Below, in pieces: positions 1-7,501 of a stretch of 12,899 nt of DNA. The stretch is taken from NCBI GenBank assembly GCA_943913205.1, contig CALTWN010000029.1, positions 1-12,899 of the forward strand, written 5' to 3'. Position 1 is the stretch's first letter. Each line of letters starts with the position of its first letter. The position numbers and the translations under genes were made by a program. The notes beneath the pieces are model-generated. The model saw only the letters and a program-made list of their open reading frames with translations, was not told the DNA's origin and did no database searches. This DNA is from an uncultured Bartonella sp. Its GTDB lineage: Bacteria; Pseudomonadota; Alphaproteobacteria; Rhizobiales; Rhizobiaceae.

Positions 1-7
1 ATTATGA

Positions 8-331
8 GGTTTCTCTTTTTTTATATTTTCATTCCTAAAAATTTTTGAAATAGATGATATTTATGATATTAAAAATATTTTAGGCTTATTATATGAAAAT
101 AATATACATTCAGTATTAGTTGAAGGGGGTGCACAAATAGCAAAATCTTTCATTAATAGTGGATATGTTGATAAATTTGCACTATTTAATAGTTGCGCTA
201 CAATTGATAAAGAACCGATATATGCACCTTTTTTAAATATTTCTAAAAATTACCGAAAAATAGAAGAAATGCAGCTGCAAAATAATATGTTTACGCAATG
301 GATTAGGGTTGAACAATGTTTACTGGCATAA
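8..331 (+). CDS. ribD: RibD C-terminal reductase domain, 3' fragment (5' end outside the window)
   Basis: This is the last ~107 codons of the bifunctional deaminase/reductase that makes 5-amino-6-ribitylamino-uracil phosphate in riboflavin synthesis. The reading frame holds the segment VLVEGGAQIAKSFINSGYVD, which matches the RibD reductase signature (LVEGG..L...F...GLVDE). It ends at TAA 329-331, overlapping the ribE start by 16 nt, as expected for a tight rib operon. In this frame a TGA lies at 5-7, just ahead of a run of seven T (16-22). The N-terminal part must therefore be read in another frame, or be interrupted. This could be a frameshift in the T run, gene decay or a sequencing error, and only a few upstream bases are visible. 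The identity is firm; intactness cannot be judged. Confidence 0.8.
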   Translation, partial: GFSFFIFSFLKIFEIDDIYDIKNILGLLYENNIHSVLVEGGAQIAKSFINSGYVDKFALFNSCATIDKEPIYAPFLNISKNYRKIEEMQLQNNMFTQWIRVEQCLLA

Positions 332-930
332 TAACTGATATAGGTATAATAGATGATATAATACCGCTTGAAAAGGGTCTTAAGCTAAAAATAAATACAA
401 ACTATGATATAAATACCATCGAAATAGGCGCATCTATAGCATGCAATGGTATATGTTTAACTGTTGTGGGAAAAGAAAGTAAAGCGATTTTTGTGGAGGC
501 ATGGATGGAGGCCTTAATGATTACAACAATAAAGCAGTGGCAAATAGGTGATAAAATAAATTTAGAAAAATCTTTATGTATGGGAGATGAAATTGGCGGA
601 CATTTAGTGTCTGGACATATAGATGCAACTGCTCAAATTATTGATGAGGAACAAATAGGTGGATCTATCCGATTTTTTATAAAAGCCCCAGATGAATTAA
701 AAATATTTATAGCGCAAAAAGGCTCAATAGCATTGGATGGAACTTCTTTAACCATAAATTCTGTAGATAATAATATTTTTGATGTACTTATTATTAATCA
801 TACATTAAATGTAACTAACTGGAAAAATAGAAAAGTTGGCGATATAGTGAATATGGAGATTGATCAATTATCTCGTTATTGCGTACGATTTGCCCAAATA
901 CAGCACAAGGAAATTTCTTATGAAAGATAA
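316..930 (+). CDS. ribE: Riboflavin synthase, alpha chain
   Basis: Dismutates two 6,7-dimethyl-8-ribityllumazine molecules to riboflavin and the pyrimidine that RibH recycles; cytoplasmic. The 204 residues are the usual family length and show the expected duplicated lumazine-binding barrel. Repeat 1 begins MFTGIITDIG with NGICLTV at 44-50. Repeat 2 starts around GGHLVSGHID (94-103) and has DGTSLTIN at 141-148. The C-terminal part GDIVNMEIDQLSRYCVR is typical of the family. The ATG at 316 lies inside the end of ribD and gives the canonical MFTGI start, so the start is secure. The first-domain ETL motif is altered to EAL (residues 65-67), a minor variation. Some organisms call this gene ribC. 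It overlaps ribH by 11 nt. Confidence 0.95.
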   Translation: MFTGIITDIGIIDDIIPLEKGLKLKINTNYDINTIEIGASIACNGICLTVVGKESKAIFVEAWMEALMITTIKQWQIGDKINLEKSLCMGDEIGGHLVSGHIDATAQIIDEEQIGGSIRFFIKAPDELKIFIAQKGSIALDGTSLTINSVDNNIFDVLIINHTLNVTNWKNRKVGDIVNMEIDQLSRYCVRFAQIQHKEISYER

Positions 931-1351
931 GATATTAATTGTAATATCAGATTATTATAAAGATATCGCAAATATGCTTTTGCAAGGAGCTACAAAAAGA
1001 ATAATAGAAGCTAACTTTGATTTTGATACTATATATGTAGCTGGCGCCTTAGAACTTCCAACAGCTATTGCTATATGCGCTGAAACAAAGAAATATGCGG
1101 GTTACGTTGCCTTGGGTTGTGTTGTAAGGGGCGAAACTTATCACTTTGATATTGTTGCCAATGAATCTAGTAGAGCTATAACTAATTTAGGTATTTATAA
1201 TAAGCTTATTATTGGGAATGGTATATTAACTGTAGAAAATATCGAACAAGCTATAATAAGAGCTAATTCCCACCAAATGAATAAAGGTGGCTGGGCAGCC
1301 AAAGCTTGTATAGATCTTATAAAAGTAAAAGAAAAATGTATAACAAAATAA
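920..1351 (+). CDS. ribH: 6,7-dimethyl-8-ribityllumazine synthase
   Basis: Condenses the RibD-derived pyrimidine with 3,4-dihydroxy-2-butanone 4-phosphate to form the lumazine substrate of riboflavin synthase. I chose the ATG at 920, not the longer open frame from 860. It has a good Shine-Dalgarno (AAGGAAA, 907-913), and the protein then begins MKDKILIVIS, the first beta strand of the family. The 143-residue product has GALELP at 42-47 and GCVVRGETYHFDIV at 66-79, with the expected catalytic His at 75. GILT (101-104) and KGGWAA (122-127) follow. The length fits the small icosahedral or pentameric enzyme. The gene overlaps ribE by 11 nt and nusB by 16 nt, so translation is probably coupled. 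Confidence 0.95.
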   Translation: MKDKILIVISDYYKDIANMLLQGATKRIIEANFDFDTIYVAGALELPTAIAICAETKKYAGYVALGCVVRGETYHFDIVANESSRAITNLGIYNKLIIGNGILTVENIEQAIIRANSHQMNKGGWAAKACIDLIKVKEKCITK

Positions 1352-1797
1352 CTAAGCAATCAAATAAACGTGGGTCGGCACGTCTCGCTGCTGTACAAGC
1401 CGCTTATCAAATGGAACTAGCGGAGTTAGGTGCTTTAGAGGTTGTAAAAGAATATGAATCTCATTATTTAAATAAAGAAATAGATGGGCATCAATATCGT
1501 GAAGCTGATAGTCAGTGGTTTCGTCGTATCGTTTTAGGTGTAGTAGAACAACAAACTATTATAGATCCTATCTTACGCAAATACTTGCCTGAAGACTGGT
1601 CTTTATCAAGAATAGATTCTTTGCTACGAGCTGTTTTAAGAGCCGCAGTGTGGGAATTAAAAAATTGTAAAGAAATAGATAGCCTTGTAATTTTAAACGA
1701 ATATATGGATATAACAAAAGCGTTTTATGATAGTAAAGAATTAAAATTAGTAAATGCTATTTTAAATAATGTATCTCAATCTATCCGTGGTAGCTAA
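1336..1797 (+). CDS. nusB: Transcription antitermination factor NusB
   Basis: An all-helical RNA-binding protein that, with S10 (NusE), binds boxA in rRNA leaders and prevents premature termination. The 153-residue product begins MYNKITKQSN, and an RxxARxxAxQAxYQ motif (KRGSARLAAVQAAYQ, 11-25) follows, the diagnostic N-terminal helix. WFRRIVLGVVEQQTIIDPIL (61-80) and the RIDSLLRAVLRAAVWEL helix (92-108) are typical. The C-terminal segment VILNEYMDITKAFYDSKELK (118-137) matches the alphaproteobacterial form with NEYxDIxxxF. I preferred ATG 1336 over ATG 1306 because it starts close to the conserved helix and overlaps ribH by only 16 nt. The ribH-nusB order is common in proteobacteria. It is convergent with the next gene, with four bases between the stops. 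Confidence 0.93.
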   Translation: MYNKITKQSNKRGSARLAAVQAAYQMELAELGALEVVKEYESHYLNKEIDGHQYREADSQWFRRIVLGVVEQQTIIDPILRKYLPEDWSLSRIDSLLRAVLRAAVWELKNCKEIDSLVILNEYMDITKAFYDSKELKLVNAILNNVSQSIRGS

Positions 1798-1801
1798 TAT
1801 A

Positions 1802-4800
1802 TTATGATATACGACCTGTAATATTTGCCAACACAGTATACACAATACCGCTATTTGTTTGTAAGGCATTAAACACACCATTAGGGTCGTTCTTAGTATT
1901 TATATTTTTTAATATTTGCTCAAATTCATTTATATAATTATCAATAGCTTTTTTAAAGTTAAAATTTCTATTATATTCTTCTTTAATTTTATCTACTAAA
2001 GCAAGACCTTGAGAAGTGTAAAGCGCTATTGGCTGGATATTTATAGCATTTTTACGATAATGTCTCCACATATTAGATAAAACTGAAATATTTACAGCTT
2101 TAATTATATCACCTGCTACAGATTTTAAAGATATATGATTGTTTGTATTTACTGTAAAAGATAAAGGTGAGGGCGCAGGCTGATTATTATTGAGAAGGTT
2201 GGCTAAATCTCCTAAGGCATAAGCTTGATTATTTATAGCTTGTTTTATAGTTTCGTTACCTTTATCTATGAGAGAAGAGAAATTATTGTCGCTTTGGCGA
2301 GCATTATTTAAATCATAATTTATAGATTGCGCTTTTGATTTTAAAACATCTGAAGTAGCATTAAACTTATCAATAGCATCTTTTAGACCATGTTGAATAT
2401 CGCGCGAAAAGCTGTCTAAAGAAGTCTTGGCTTGCTGATTTATTTTATTAAAATTATTGTTAAGCAAGTGTTCATAATAATTTATAGATCTCATTATTTC
2501 GTCAGTTTTATGAGATAGGCTCTCAGTTAATATATTTAACGCACGCTGTTTTTCATTTATATTATAATCAAAGTTATTTTCAGCTTTATCAAGTAAATTT
2601 GCCGCTTTAGATAGCAAAGATGCGTGTTCTTTAAATCTTTTAGCTAAATCTTCACTTATATGTTCAGAATTTTTTGTAAAATTTTGTACAGATGAAGTAA
2701 TATTAGTTTCTGTATTTTGTATACTATTTATTATATCGCTAGTTTTCGTAAAAATAGATTGGCTAGAAGTAGCAAGTTGATCAGTAATTGATACTACACT
2801 ATTAGTTATATCGCTATTAAATTGTTGTAGTGATTCTGAAATTTCAGATGAACGTTGGCTTACGGCGTCTAATAGAGATTTATTTTCAATAGAAAATTGT
2901 TCTCTAACTTGTTCTGCTGTATTTATTATTTGTTCGTTTATTTGTCCTCTGGTATTATCAATAGCTTCGTTAGTAGCCATGGCTGCGTTATATACTGCGG
3001 CAGTAGTTTTGTTTAGTTCATCTAATTGGTTTAAAAAATGTTCATCATTATATTCTTTTAGCTCATTCATAGATGAACCAACTTTGTTTAAATGATTATC
3101 GATTTGCTCATATATTTGTACAGAAGCATCGTTTAGCAGAGAAGACCTCTCATGAATTCGTTGCTCAATTTCATTTGAAACCTGCAGTAAAGATGAGTTT
3201 ATGTATTCTCCAGCTTGAAGCATTTTTTGGGTGGCTGAATCTGCTTCATTTTTAATGCTTTCATTTATATCAACAATTCGCTCTTTAATGTTTTCAGCTA
3301 CATATTGCGTACCGTGTACAACATTTTCATGTACTGTTGCAAATCCTTGTTCAAATGTCGTAATAGATTCTGTTAAATTAGCATTTATATCATCAACATA
3401 TTGTTTTGCATTCAGTGCTTCTTGAGTTAATAAATTTGCCGTTTGCTTTATTTCATTGCTTAATTCAGATCCAATTCCTATTGCAGTTGACTGCAAATTT
3501 TCAATAGATTTTTGTACAGAACTATCTAGTTGCACACTTAAATTTTCTTGTAAATTTTCGGTTTTATTTATGGCTTCGTGTAAATTTTGTGCGTATTTTT
3601 CTAAAAGATCTAAATGGTTATTAAACTCATTACTAAATAAATCACCTGATTCACTAATTTTTTGCTCGTAAGTTTCAAGATGAGTATTGAATACAGCACC
3701 TAATTTTTCATCTTTATCTGCCATAAGCTCACGCATTTTTTCTATGCGTGCATCAATAAGCTCTGCTTGCTTATTTAGCATATTTGTCAAAGAATTATCT
3801 ATATTATCTTGTAATAGTTGGCCCTTATTTTCAAGATTTTTATTATAAGTCTCAATATTGTTGGATATGTAGCTTAGACCTTCTTCTAATTGAGAATTAA
3901 AGTCTTCATTATATTGTTTTATAATTTCTACTTGCTTATCTTTATGTCCGTCAATCTCTGATAATTTTTCAATAAAACCATGCTCAATATTATTTAAATG
4001 CTGAGACAAAAGATTAATTTGTTGCTGAATAGAGCCAGCCATATTTGAAGATTCATTGTTAATAACATCGCAAATATAATTATTGCTATCGCTAAATTTT
4101 TCTTCTATCGATTTAGCTCTATTATCAAATAGCACCGCTATCCGTTCTTCAAGATCATTTACTTTAAGAGCTACATTCTCGTGGGTTTCATTTGCTAAAT
4201 GAAATAAATTTTGTTTACCATTATCTATTGTTTGCGACAAATCCGTAATATGGCTGTTAATTGAATCATTTATTTCTGTTACGCGGCTGTCAAGTAAGTT
4301 TGTTAATTTATCAGTATGTTCTTCTATAGAGATAGAGTAGGTAATAAAAGATGTGATAGCAGATTTACTTTGGTCGCTCAAAATATCATCAAGAGCTATA
4401 AGATTTTTCTCACACTCCACTAACGCTTTTTTAGTAGCTACATCTAAGCGATCTGGTATTGCATTAAAAATATTTGTAAAATTTTGTAATTGACCTTCAA
4501 AATTTTGTAAACTTTCTTCGCTTCTATGTTGCAATAGGGCATCCATGTTGTCAAATTTATTATTAAATTCATTAACAATAATATTTGCTGCTGAACCTAT
4601 TTCAGTAAGTTTATTTTCAAATATACCGATACTATCTGTGCTGCGAGACTCAATGCCTGTTTTAACGCGATCGAAAATAACATCTAATTGCTCAAGATAG
4701 GTTGAGCCCTTATTATCTATATCCTCAATAAGCTCTCCTGTTAATGAACCGCTAATAGCCTTTAAGTTATCAAGCATATGTTGGGTTTTTTCATTTAAAC

Positions 4801-5710
4801 TTTCGCCTAAACGATCTGCTATGGTTTCAATATTAAGAGTTATTTTATCTGTAACGCCTGAAATCTCATTAGAAATTTCGCTACTAGTAAGCTGTAAGGT
4901 AGATTTAACGCGGTCTGCGTGTTCTAAGATGGCCTGTCGTTCATTTGCAAGCATAGAGATAAGCTTACGTATTTTATCTTCATTTTCGCTATAAGCTCGT
5001 TCTAAATTTTGTACTTCACCTTGTACTATGGTTTCTAATTCGCATGCACGTTCAAACGTTCTTTGTATACCGCTATCCATATTTTGGACTTCTTCAGCGA
5101 TATTCTGCCTTATTGTACTAAAATCGTTTGAATGTTTAAATGGATGGTTAGATGCCTTTAATTGTGAGCTAACCAAAGATTTTATCATTGTTGCTAAATC
5201 TTTAGAGTTTTTAAATAACTTAGCAAATACCCAGATTAGAATGATAGGTAAAAGGCTAGCACTAACAAGCGTAAATCCTGATGTTGAAGATAAAAAGCTT
5301 TGCCAATTTTGTTCAGAATTTTGGAGCATGTTGTATGCAATTATACTGCTACCAATGAGCCATGTAATAGAAAGGGCTGCGCTTATTAAATATATTTTGG
5401 ATGAAGATCGAGTGCTAAAAATTTGATAAAAAGAAGGTAGGCCTTTGTCATCATTAGCGGCTTTAAGCTGTTTTATAAATTCTTGATTTTGTTCTGAGTT
5501 GCTAGATATTTCATCAGAAAGGTTTTCGCTAGGTATATTTAGATCAGCATTAATATTTATTTCATCTATTTTACGTTTTAAATCATCAACTGCAATATCT
5601 GTTTGCTCTTCGGTAAAGTCATTATTTTGTTGAAGTTGCGTTTCTAAAATATCTTCTAGAGCCTCTTCTACATCCTTATTTTGTTTATTTGTTTTAATTC
5701 TACGAGCCAT
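1802..5710 (-). CDS. Very long membrane-anchored coiled-coil protein (kinesin-like / apolipoprotein A1/A4/E-type family)
   Basis: A 1302-residue protein of unproven function. It starts with an acidic, Gln-rich N-terminal ~100 residues (MARRIKTNKQ...). Two hydrophobic segments suited to membrane spans follow, at about 106-127 (LISAALSITWLIGSSIIAY) and 146-166 (FTLVSASLLPIILIWVFAKL). About 1000 residues of Asn-, Glu-, Ser- and Leu-rich sequence then contain few prolines and glycines and have the heptad texture of a long coiled coil. The last ~110 residues form a separate conserved-looking domain (around MWRHYRKNAINIQPIALYTS, ending VYTVLANITGRIS). This C-terminus resembles, from memory, that of long rhizobial proteins annotated 'kinesin-like' or 'apolipoprotein A1/A4/E domain'; those names come from coiled-coil similarity and do not indicate motor activity. 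The start has Shine-Dalgarno GTGAGG shortly upstream. A structural role at the inner membrane or envelope is inference. The frame is uninterrupted over 3.9 kb, which in an AT-rich genome implies selection. Confidence 0.8.
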   Translation of the reverse strand: MARRIKTNKQNKDVEEALEDILETQLQQNNDFTEEQTDIAVDDLKRKIDEININADLNIPSENLSDEISSNSEQNQEFIKQLKAANDDKGLPSFYQIFSTRSSSKIYLISAALSITWLIGSSIIAYNMLQNSEQNWQSFLSSTSGFTLVSASLLPIILIWVFAKLFKNSKDLATMIKSLVSSQLKASNHPFKHSNDFSTIRQNIAEEVQNMDSGIQRTFERACELETIVQGEVQNLERAYSENEDKIRKLISMLANERQAILEHADRVKSTLQLTSSEISNEISGVTDKITLNIETIADRLGESLNEKTQHMLDNLKAISGSLTGELIEDIDNKGSTYLEQLDVIFDRVKTGIESRSTDSIGIFENKLTEIGSAANIIVNEFNNKFDNMDALLQHRSEESLQNFEGQLQNFTNIFNAIPDRLDVATKKALVECEKNLIALDDILSDQSKSAITSFITYSISIEEHTDKLTNLLDSRVTEINDSINSHITDLSQTIDNGKQNLFHLANETHENVALKVNDLEERIAVLFDNRAKSIEEKFSDSNNYICDVINNESSNMAGSIQQQINLLSQHLNNIEHGFIEKLSEIDGHKDKQVEIIKQYNEDFNSQLEEGLSYISNNIETYNKNLENKGQLLQDNIDNSLTNMLNKQAELIDARIEKMRELMADKDEKLGAVFNTHLETYEQKISESGDLFSNEFNNHLDLLEKYAQNLHEAINKTENLQENLSVQLDSSVQKSIENLQSTAIGIGSELSNEIKQTANLLTQEALNAKQYVDDINANLTESITTFEQGFATVHENVVHGTQYVAENIKERIVDINESIKNEADSATQKMLQAGEYINSSLLQVSNEIEQRIHERSSLLNDASVQIYEQIDNHLNKVGSSMNELKEYNDEHFLNQLDELNKTTAAVYNAAMATNEAIDNTRGQINEQIINTAEQVREQFSIENKSLLDAVSQRSSEISESLQQFNSDITNSVVSITDQLATSSQSIFTKTSDIINSIQNTETNITSSVQNFTKNSEHISEDLAKRFKEHASLLSKAANLLDKAENNFDYNINEKQRALNILTESLSHKTDEIMRSINYYEHLLNNNFNKINQQAKTSLDSFSRDIQHGLKDAIDKFNATSDVLKSKAQSINYDLNNARQSDNNFSSLIDKGNETIKQAINNQAYALGDLANLLNNNQPAPSPLSFTVNTNNHISLKSVAGDIIKAVNISVLSNMWRHYRKNAINIQPIALYTSQGLALVDKIKEEYNRNFNFKKAIDNYINEFEQILKNINTKNDPNGVFNALQTNSGIVYTVLANITGRIS

Positions 5711-5844
5711 TTTTACCTCACCGGTGGTATAATGTGAAATTGCTCAGGGATTACACATTACGCAAATAAACATTTTATAGTATATTTATATATAGTATTT
5801 TATATATAAATTCTAGATAACGTAATGTTTTAGGTGTGGAAACA
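5711..5844. promoter_or_regulatory. Divergent intergenic region between the coiled-coil gene and folP
   Basis: This 134-nt gap must hold the start signals of two divergent transcripts. It contains a 7-nt inverted repeat TAATGTG (5730-5736) / CACATTA (5754-5760) with a 17-nt spacer. There is also an 8-nt palindrome CACCGGTG (5719-5726) next to the coiled-coil gene's Shine-Dalgarno, and a long TA-rich tract (5778-5812) with several possible -10 boxes facing folP. I cannot single out one -35/-10 pair. The inverted repeat could be an operator for either gene, but no regulator is suggested by the sequence. Confidence 0.4.
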
Positions 5845-6669
5845 ATGATAAATAGTGTAGAATGGTATTTAGCACAAAATCTTACTTTAAATGTTAGTAC
5901 CCCAGTTTTAATGGGTATTTTAAACGTTACTCCAGATTCATTTTCAGATGGTGCTGAATATTACAATGTTGATAAAGCTTACAAACATTGCTGTGATATG
6001 CTAAAACAAGGAGCACATATTATAGATATAGGTGGCGAGTCTACACGACCCAATTCTACAGCTATTGATAGTTTTATAGAGCAACAAAGAATTTTTCCAA
6101 TAATAAAAAAACTGAGTGCAAATAAAAATATTATTATGTCTGTAGATACCTATAATAGTGATACTGCGAATTTAGCGTTGGAAAAAGGGTGTCATATAAT
6201 TAATGATGTATGTGGATTGCAACGCGACTTAGCTATGGCGGATGTTATTGCTCAACATAAAGCAGGTGTTATAATTATGCATACAAATAGAGGTAGAGAT
6301 AGTTTACCCGATATTATTGATGACCAAAAATATTTTTTTGATAAATCGTTAAATATAGCACATAAAGCTGGCATCAAAGATGCTGCAATAGCGTTAGACC
6401 CTGGATTTGGATTTGGCAAAGATGCTAAACATAATATTGAATTATTTAAACGTATAAATGAGCTTAATTATTTTAATTACCCATTAGTAGCTGCTACTTC
6501 ACGTAAAAGATTTTTGGGCGCCATCACAAACATAGAAAATCCAGCTGAGAGAGATATAGCAACAGCTGCAACATCAGTTTTATTAAGGCAACGTAATTTT
6601 TCTATATTTCGAGTTCACGATATTATGTATAATAGGCAAGCCTTAGATGTATGCGAGATTTTAAGATGA
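5845..6669 (+). CDS. folP: Dihydropteroate synthase
   Basis: Joins p-aminobenzoate to the pterin pyrophosphate made by FolK, giving 7,8-dihydropteroate; this is the sulfonamide target. With the ATG at 5845 the protein has 274 residues, the usual size, and an intact TIM-barrel motif set. These are NVTPDSFSDG (27-36), GGESTRP (63-69), VDT (100-102), the ND pair at 120-121, DPGFGFGK (185-192), ATSRKRFLG (217-225) and RVHD near the end (256-259). An in-frame GTG at 5836 would add three residues. I prefer ATG 5845 because an AGGTGTGGA stretch then lies at Shine-Dalgarno distance. It overlaps folK by ATGA, indicating translational coupling. There is no truncation or missing active-site motif. Confidence 0.95.
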   Translation: MINSVEWYLAQNLTLNVSTPVLMGILNVTPDSFSDGAEYYNVDKAYKHCCDMLKQGAHIIDIGGESTRPNSTAIDSFIEQQRIFPIIKKLSANKNIIMSVDTYNSDTANLALEKGCHIINDVCGLQRDLAMADVIAQHKAGVIIMHTNRGRDSLPDIIDDQKYFFDKSLNIAHKAGIKDAAIALDPGFGFGKDAKHNIELFKRINELNYFNYPLVAATSRKRFLGAITNIENPAERDIATAATSVLLRQRNFSIFRVHDIMYNRQALDVCEILR

Positions 6670-7181
6670 AGGAAACAAGTGCATATATTGCGCTTGGCGG
6701 TAATATTGGGGATGTAGCCGCTAATATGTTACACAGCATAGCTTTATTTAATGAAGTATGTAGTGTTCAAAAATGTTCCTCACTATATATTACGCCGCCA
6801 TGGGGCTATAAAAAACAAAATATGTTTTTAAATGCTTGTATAAAATTAAAAACACAAATGTTACCTGAAGACTTGCTAAAATATTGTAACCACCTAGAGA
6901 ATATATTTGGTAGGCAAAGAAGAGAAAAATGGGGTCCAAGAACTCTTGATCTAGATATTTTGTTTTATAAAGCTATACCTTATTATAAAAGCAAAGACTT
7001 AACGTTACCCCATCCTTTTATGTTACAAAGAGCATTTGTGTTATTACCATTATGCGAAATAGCACCAAACTTAGAAATAAAAAGTAAAACAATTAAGTTT
7101 TATGTAAATAATTTAAAAATAGAAGAGGTTTCTAAAATTATGCTTGATAAAACAAACAAAAAATGGAAAACTATTGTATAA
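6666..7181 (+). CDS. folK: 2-amino-4-hydroxy-6-hydroxymethyldihydropteridine pyrophosphokinase
   Basis: Transfers pyrophosphate from ATP to hydroxymethyl-dihydropterin, supplying the FolP substrate. The 171-residue product begins MKETSAYIAL and has LGGNIGD (10-16, family LGSNxGD). The region YITPPWGYKKQNMFLNA follows. The nucleotide and magnesium motif GPRTLDLDIL is at 90-99, and the LPHPFMLQRAFVLLPL block begins at 114. The open frame could begin at 6651, but ATG 6666 overlaps the folP stop as ATGA, a standard coupled start. Many Hyphomicrobiales carry folB between folP and folK; here it is absent, so the aldolase step must be encoded elsewhere or lost. Confidence 0.94.
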   Translation: MKETSAYIALGGNIGDVAANMLHSIALFNEVCSVQKCSSLYITPPWGYKKQNMFLNACIKLKTQMLPEDLLKYCNHLENIFGRQRREKWGPRTLDLDILFYKAIPYYKSKDLTLPHPFMLQRAFVLLPLCEIAPNLEIKSKTIKFYVNNLKIEEVSKIMLDKTNKKWKTIV

Positions 7182-7190
7182 ATGTTAAAA

Positions 7191-7215
7191 CTATTTATAT
7201 ATTATATATAAATAG
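7191..7215. repeat. Perfect 25-nt AT-only palindromic hairpin between folK and hfq
   Basis: The arms CTATTTATATA and TATATAAATAG are exact reverse complements, separated by TTA. It lies 9 nt after the folK stop and 16 nt before the hfq ATG, directly upstream of the Shine-Dalgarno AAGAGGA (7221-7227). The stem is almost pure A-T and is not followed by a long T run, so it is a poor classical terminator. It could be an operator, a weak terminator or promoter DNA for hfq. Confidence 0.55.
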
Positions 7216-7231
7216 AGTTTAAGAGGAAATT

Positions 7232-7501
7232 ATGGCAGAAGCTTCACAAAATATACAAGATGTGTTTTTAAATAATGTTAGAAAACAAAAAGAGCCATTA
7301 ACTATCTTTCTAGTAAATGGTGTAAAGCTTTCAGGATACATATCAGCCTTTGATAATTTTTCTGTTCTTTTGCGTCGCGAAAATCACGTGCAACTTGTAT
7401 ATAAACATGCAATTTCTACTATTTTGCCAACTTCAAATTTTCGCTTTGAAATTAGTACAAAAGAAAAAATTAGTACAACAGATAAACAGGAATCTAATTG
7501 A
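7232..7501 (+). CDS. hfq: RNA chaperone Hfq
   Basis: A hexameric Sm-like protein that pairs small RNAs with mRNAs. The 89 residues begin MAEASQNIQDVFLNNVRKQK, the alphaproteobacterial form of the N-terminal helix (SQNxQDxFLN). Sm1 follows, with LTIFLVNGVKLSGYI and FDNFSVLLRR (40-49). Sm2 holds the signature YKHAIST (57-63). The C-terminal tail after ~75 is short, charged and probably disordered. The start has a strong Shine-Dalgarno (AAGAGGA, 7221-7227). It overlaps hflX by four bases, the same hfq-hflX pairing found across proteobacteria. Confidence 0.96.
   Translation: MAEASQNIQDVFLNNVRKQKEPLTIFLVNGVKLSGYISAFDNFSVLLRRENHVQLVYKHAISTILPTSNFRFEISTKEKISTTDKQESN

Noticed and set aside
3073..5426. 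Four plus-strand open frames of 60-132 codons inside the coiled-coil gene (3073-3255, 3231-3425, 3456-3671, 5028-5426)
   Set aside because: They are antisense to a continuous 1302-codon frame with a coherent protein, have no ribosome sites or recognisable motifs, and are Cys/Phe/Ser-rich as expected for reverse-strand shadows.
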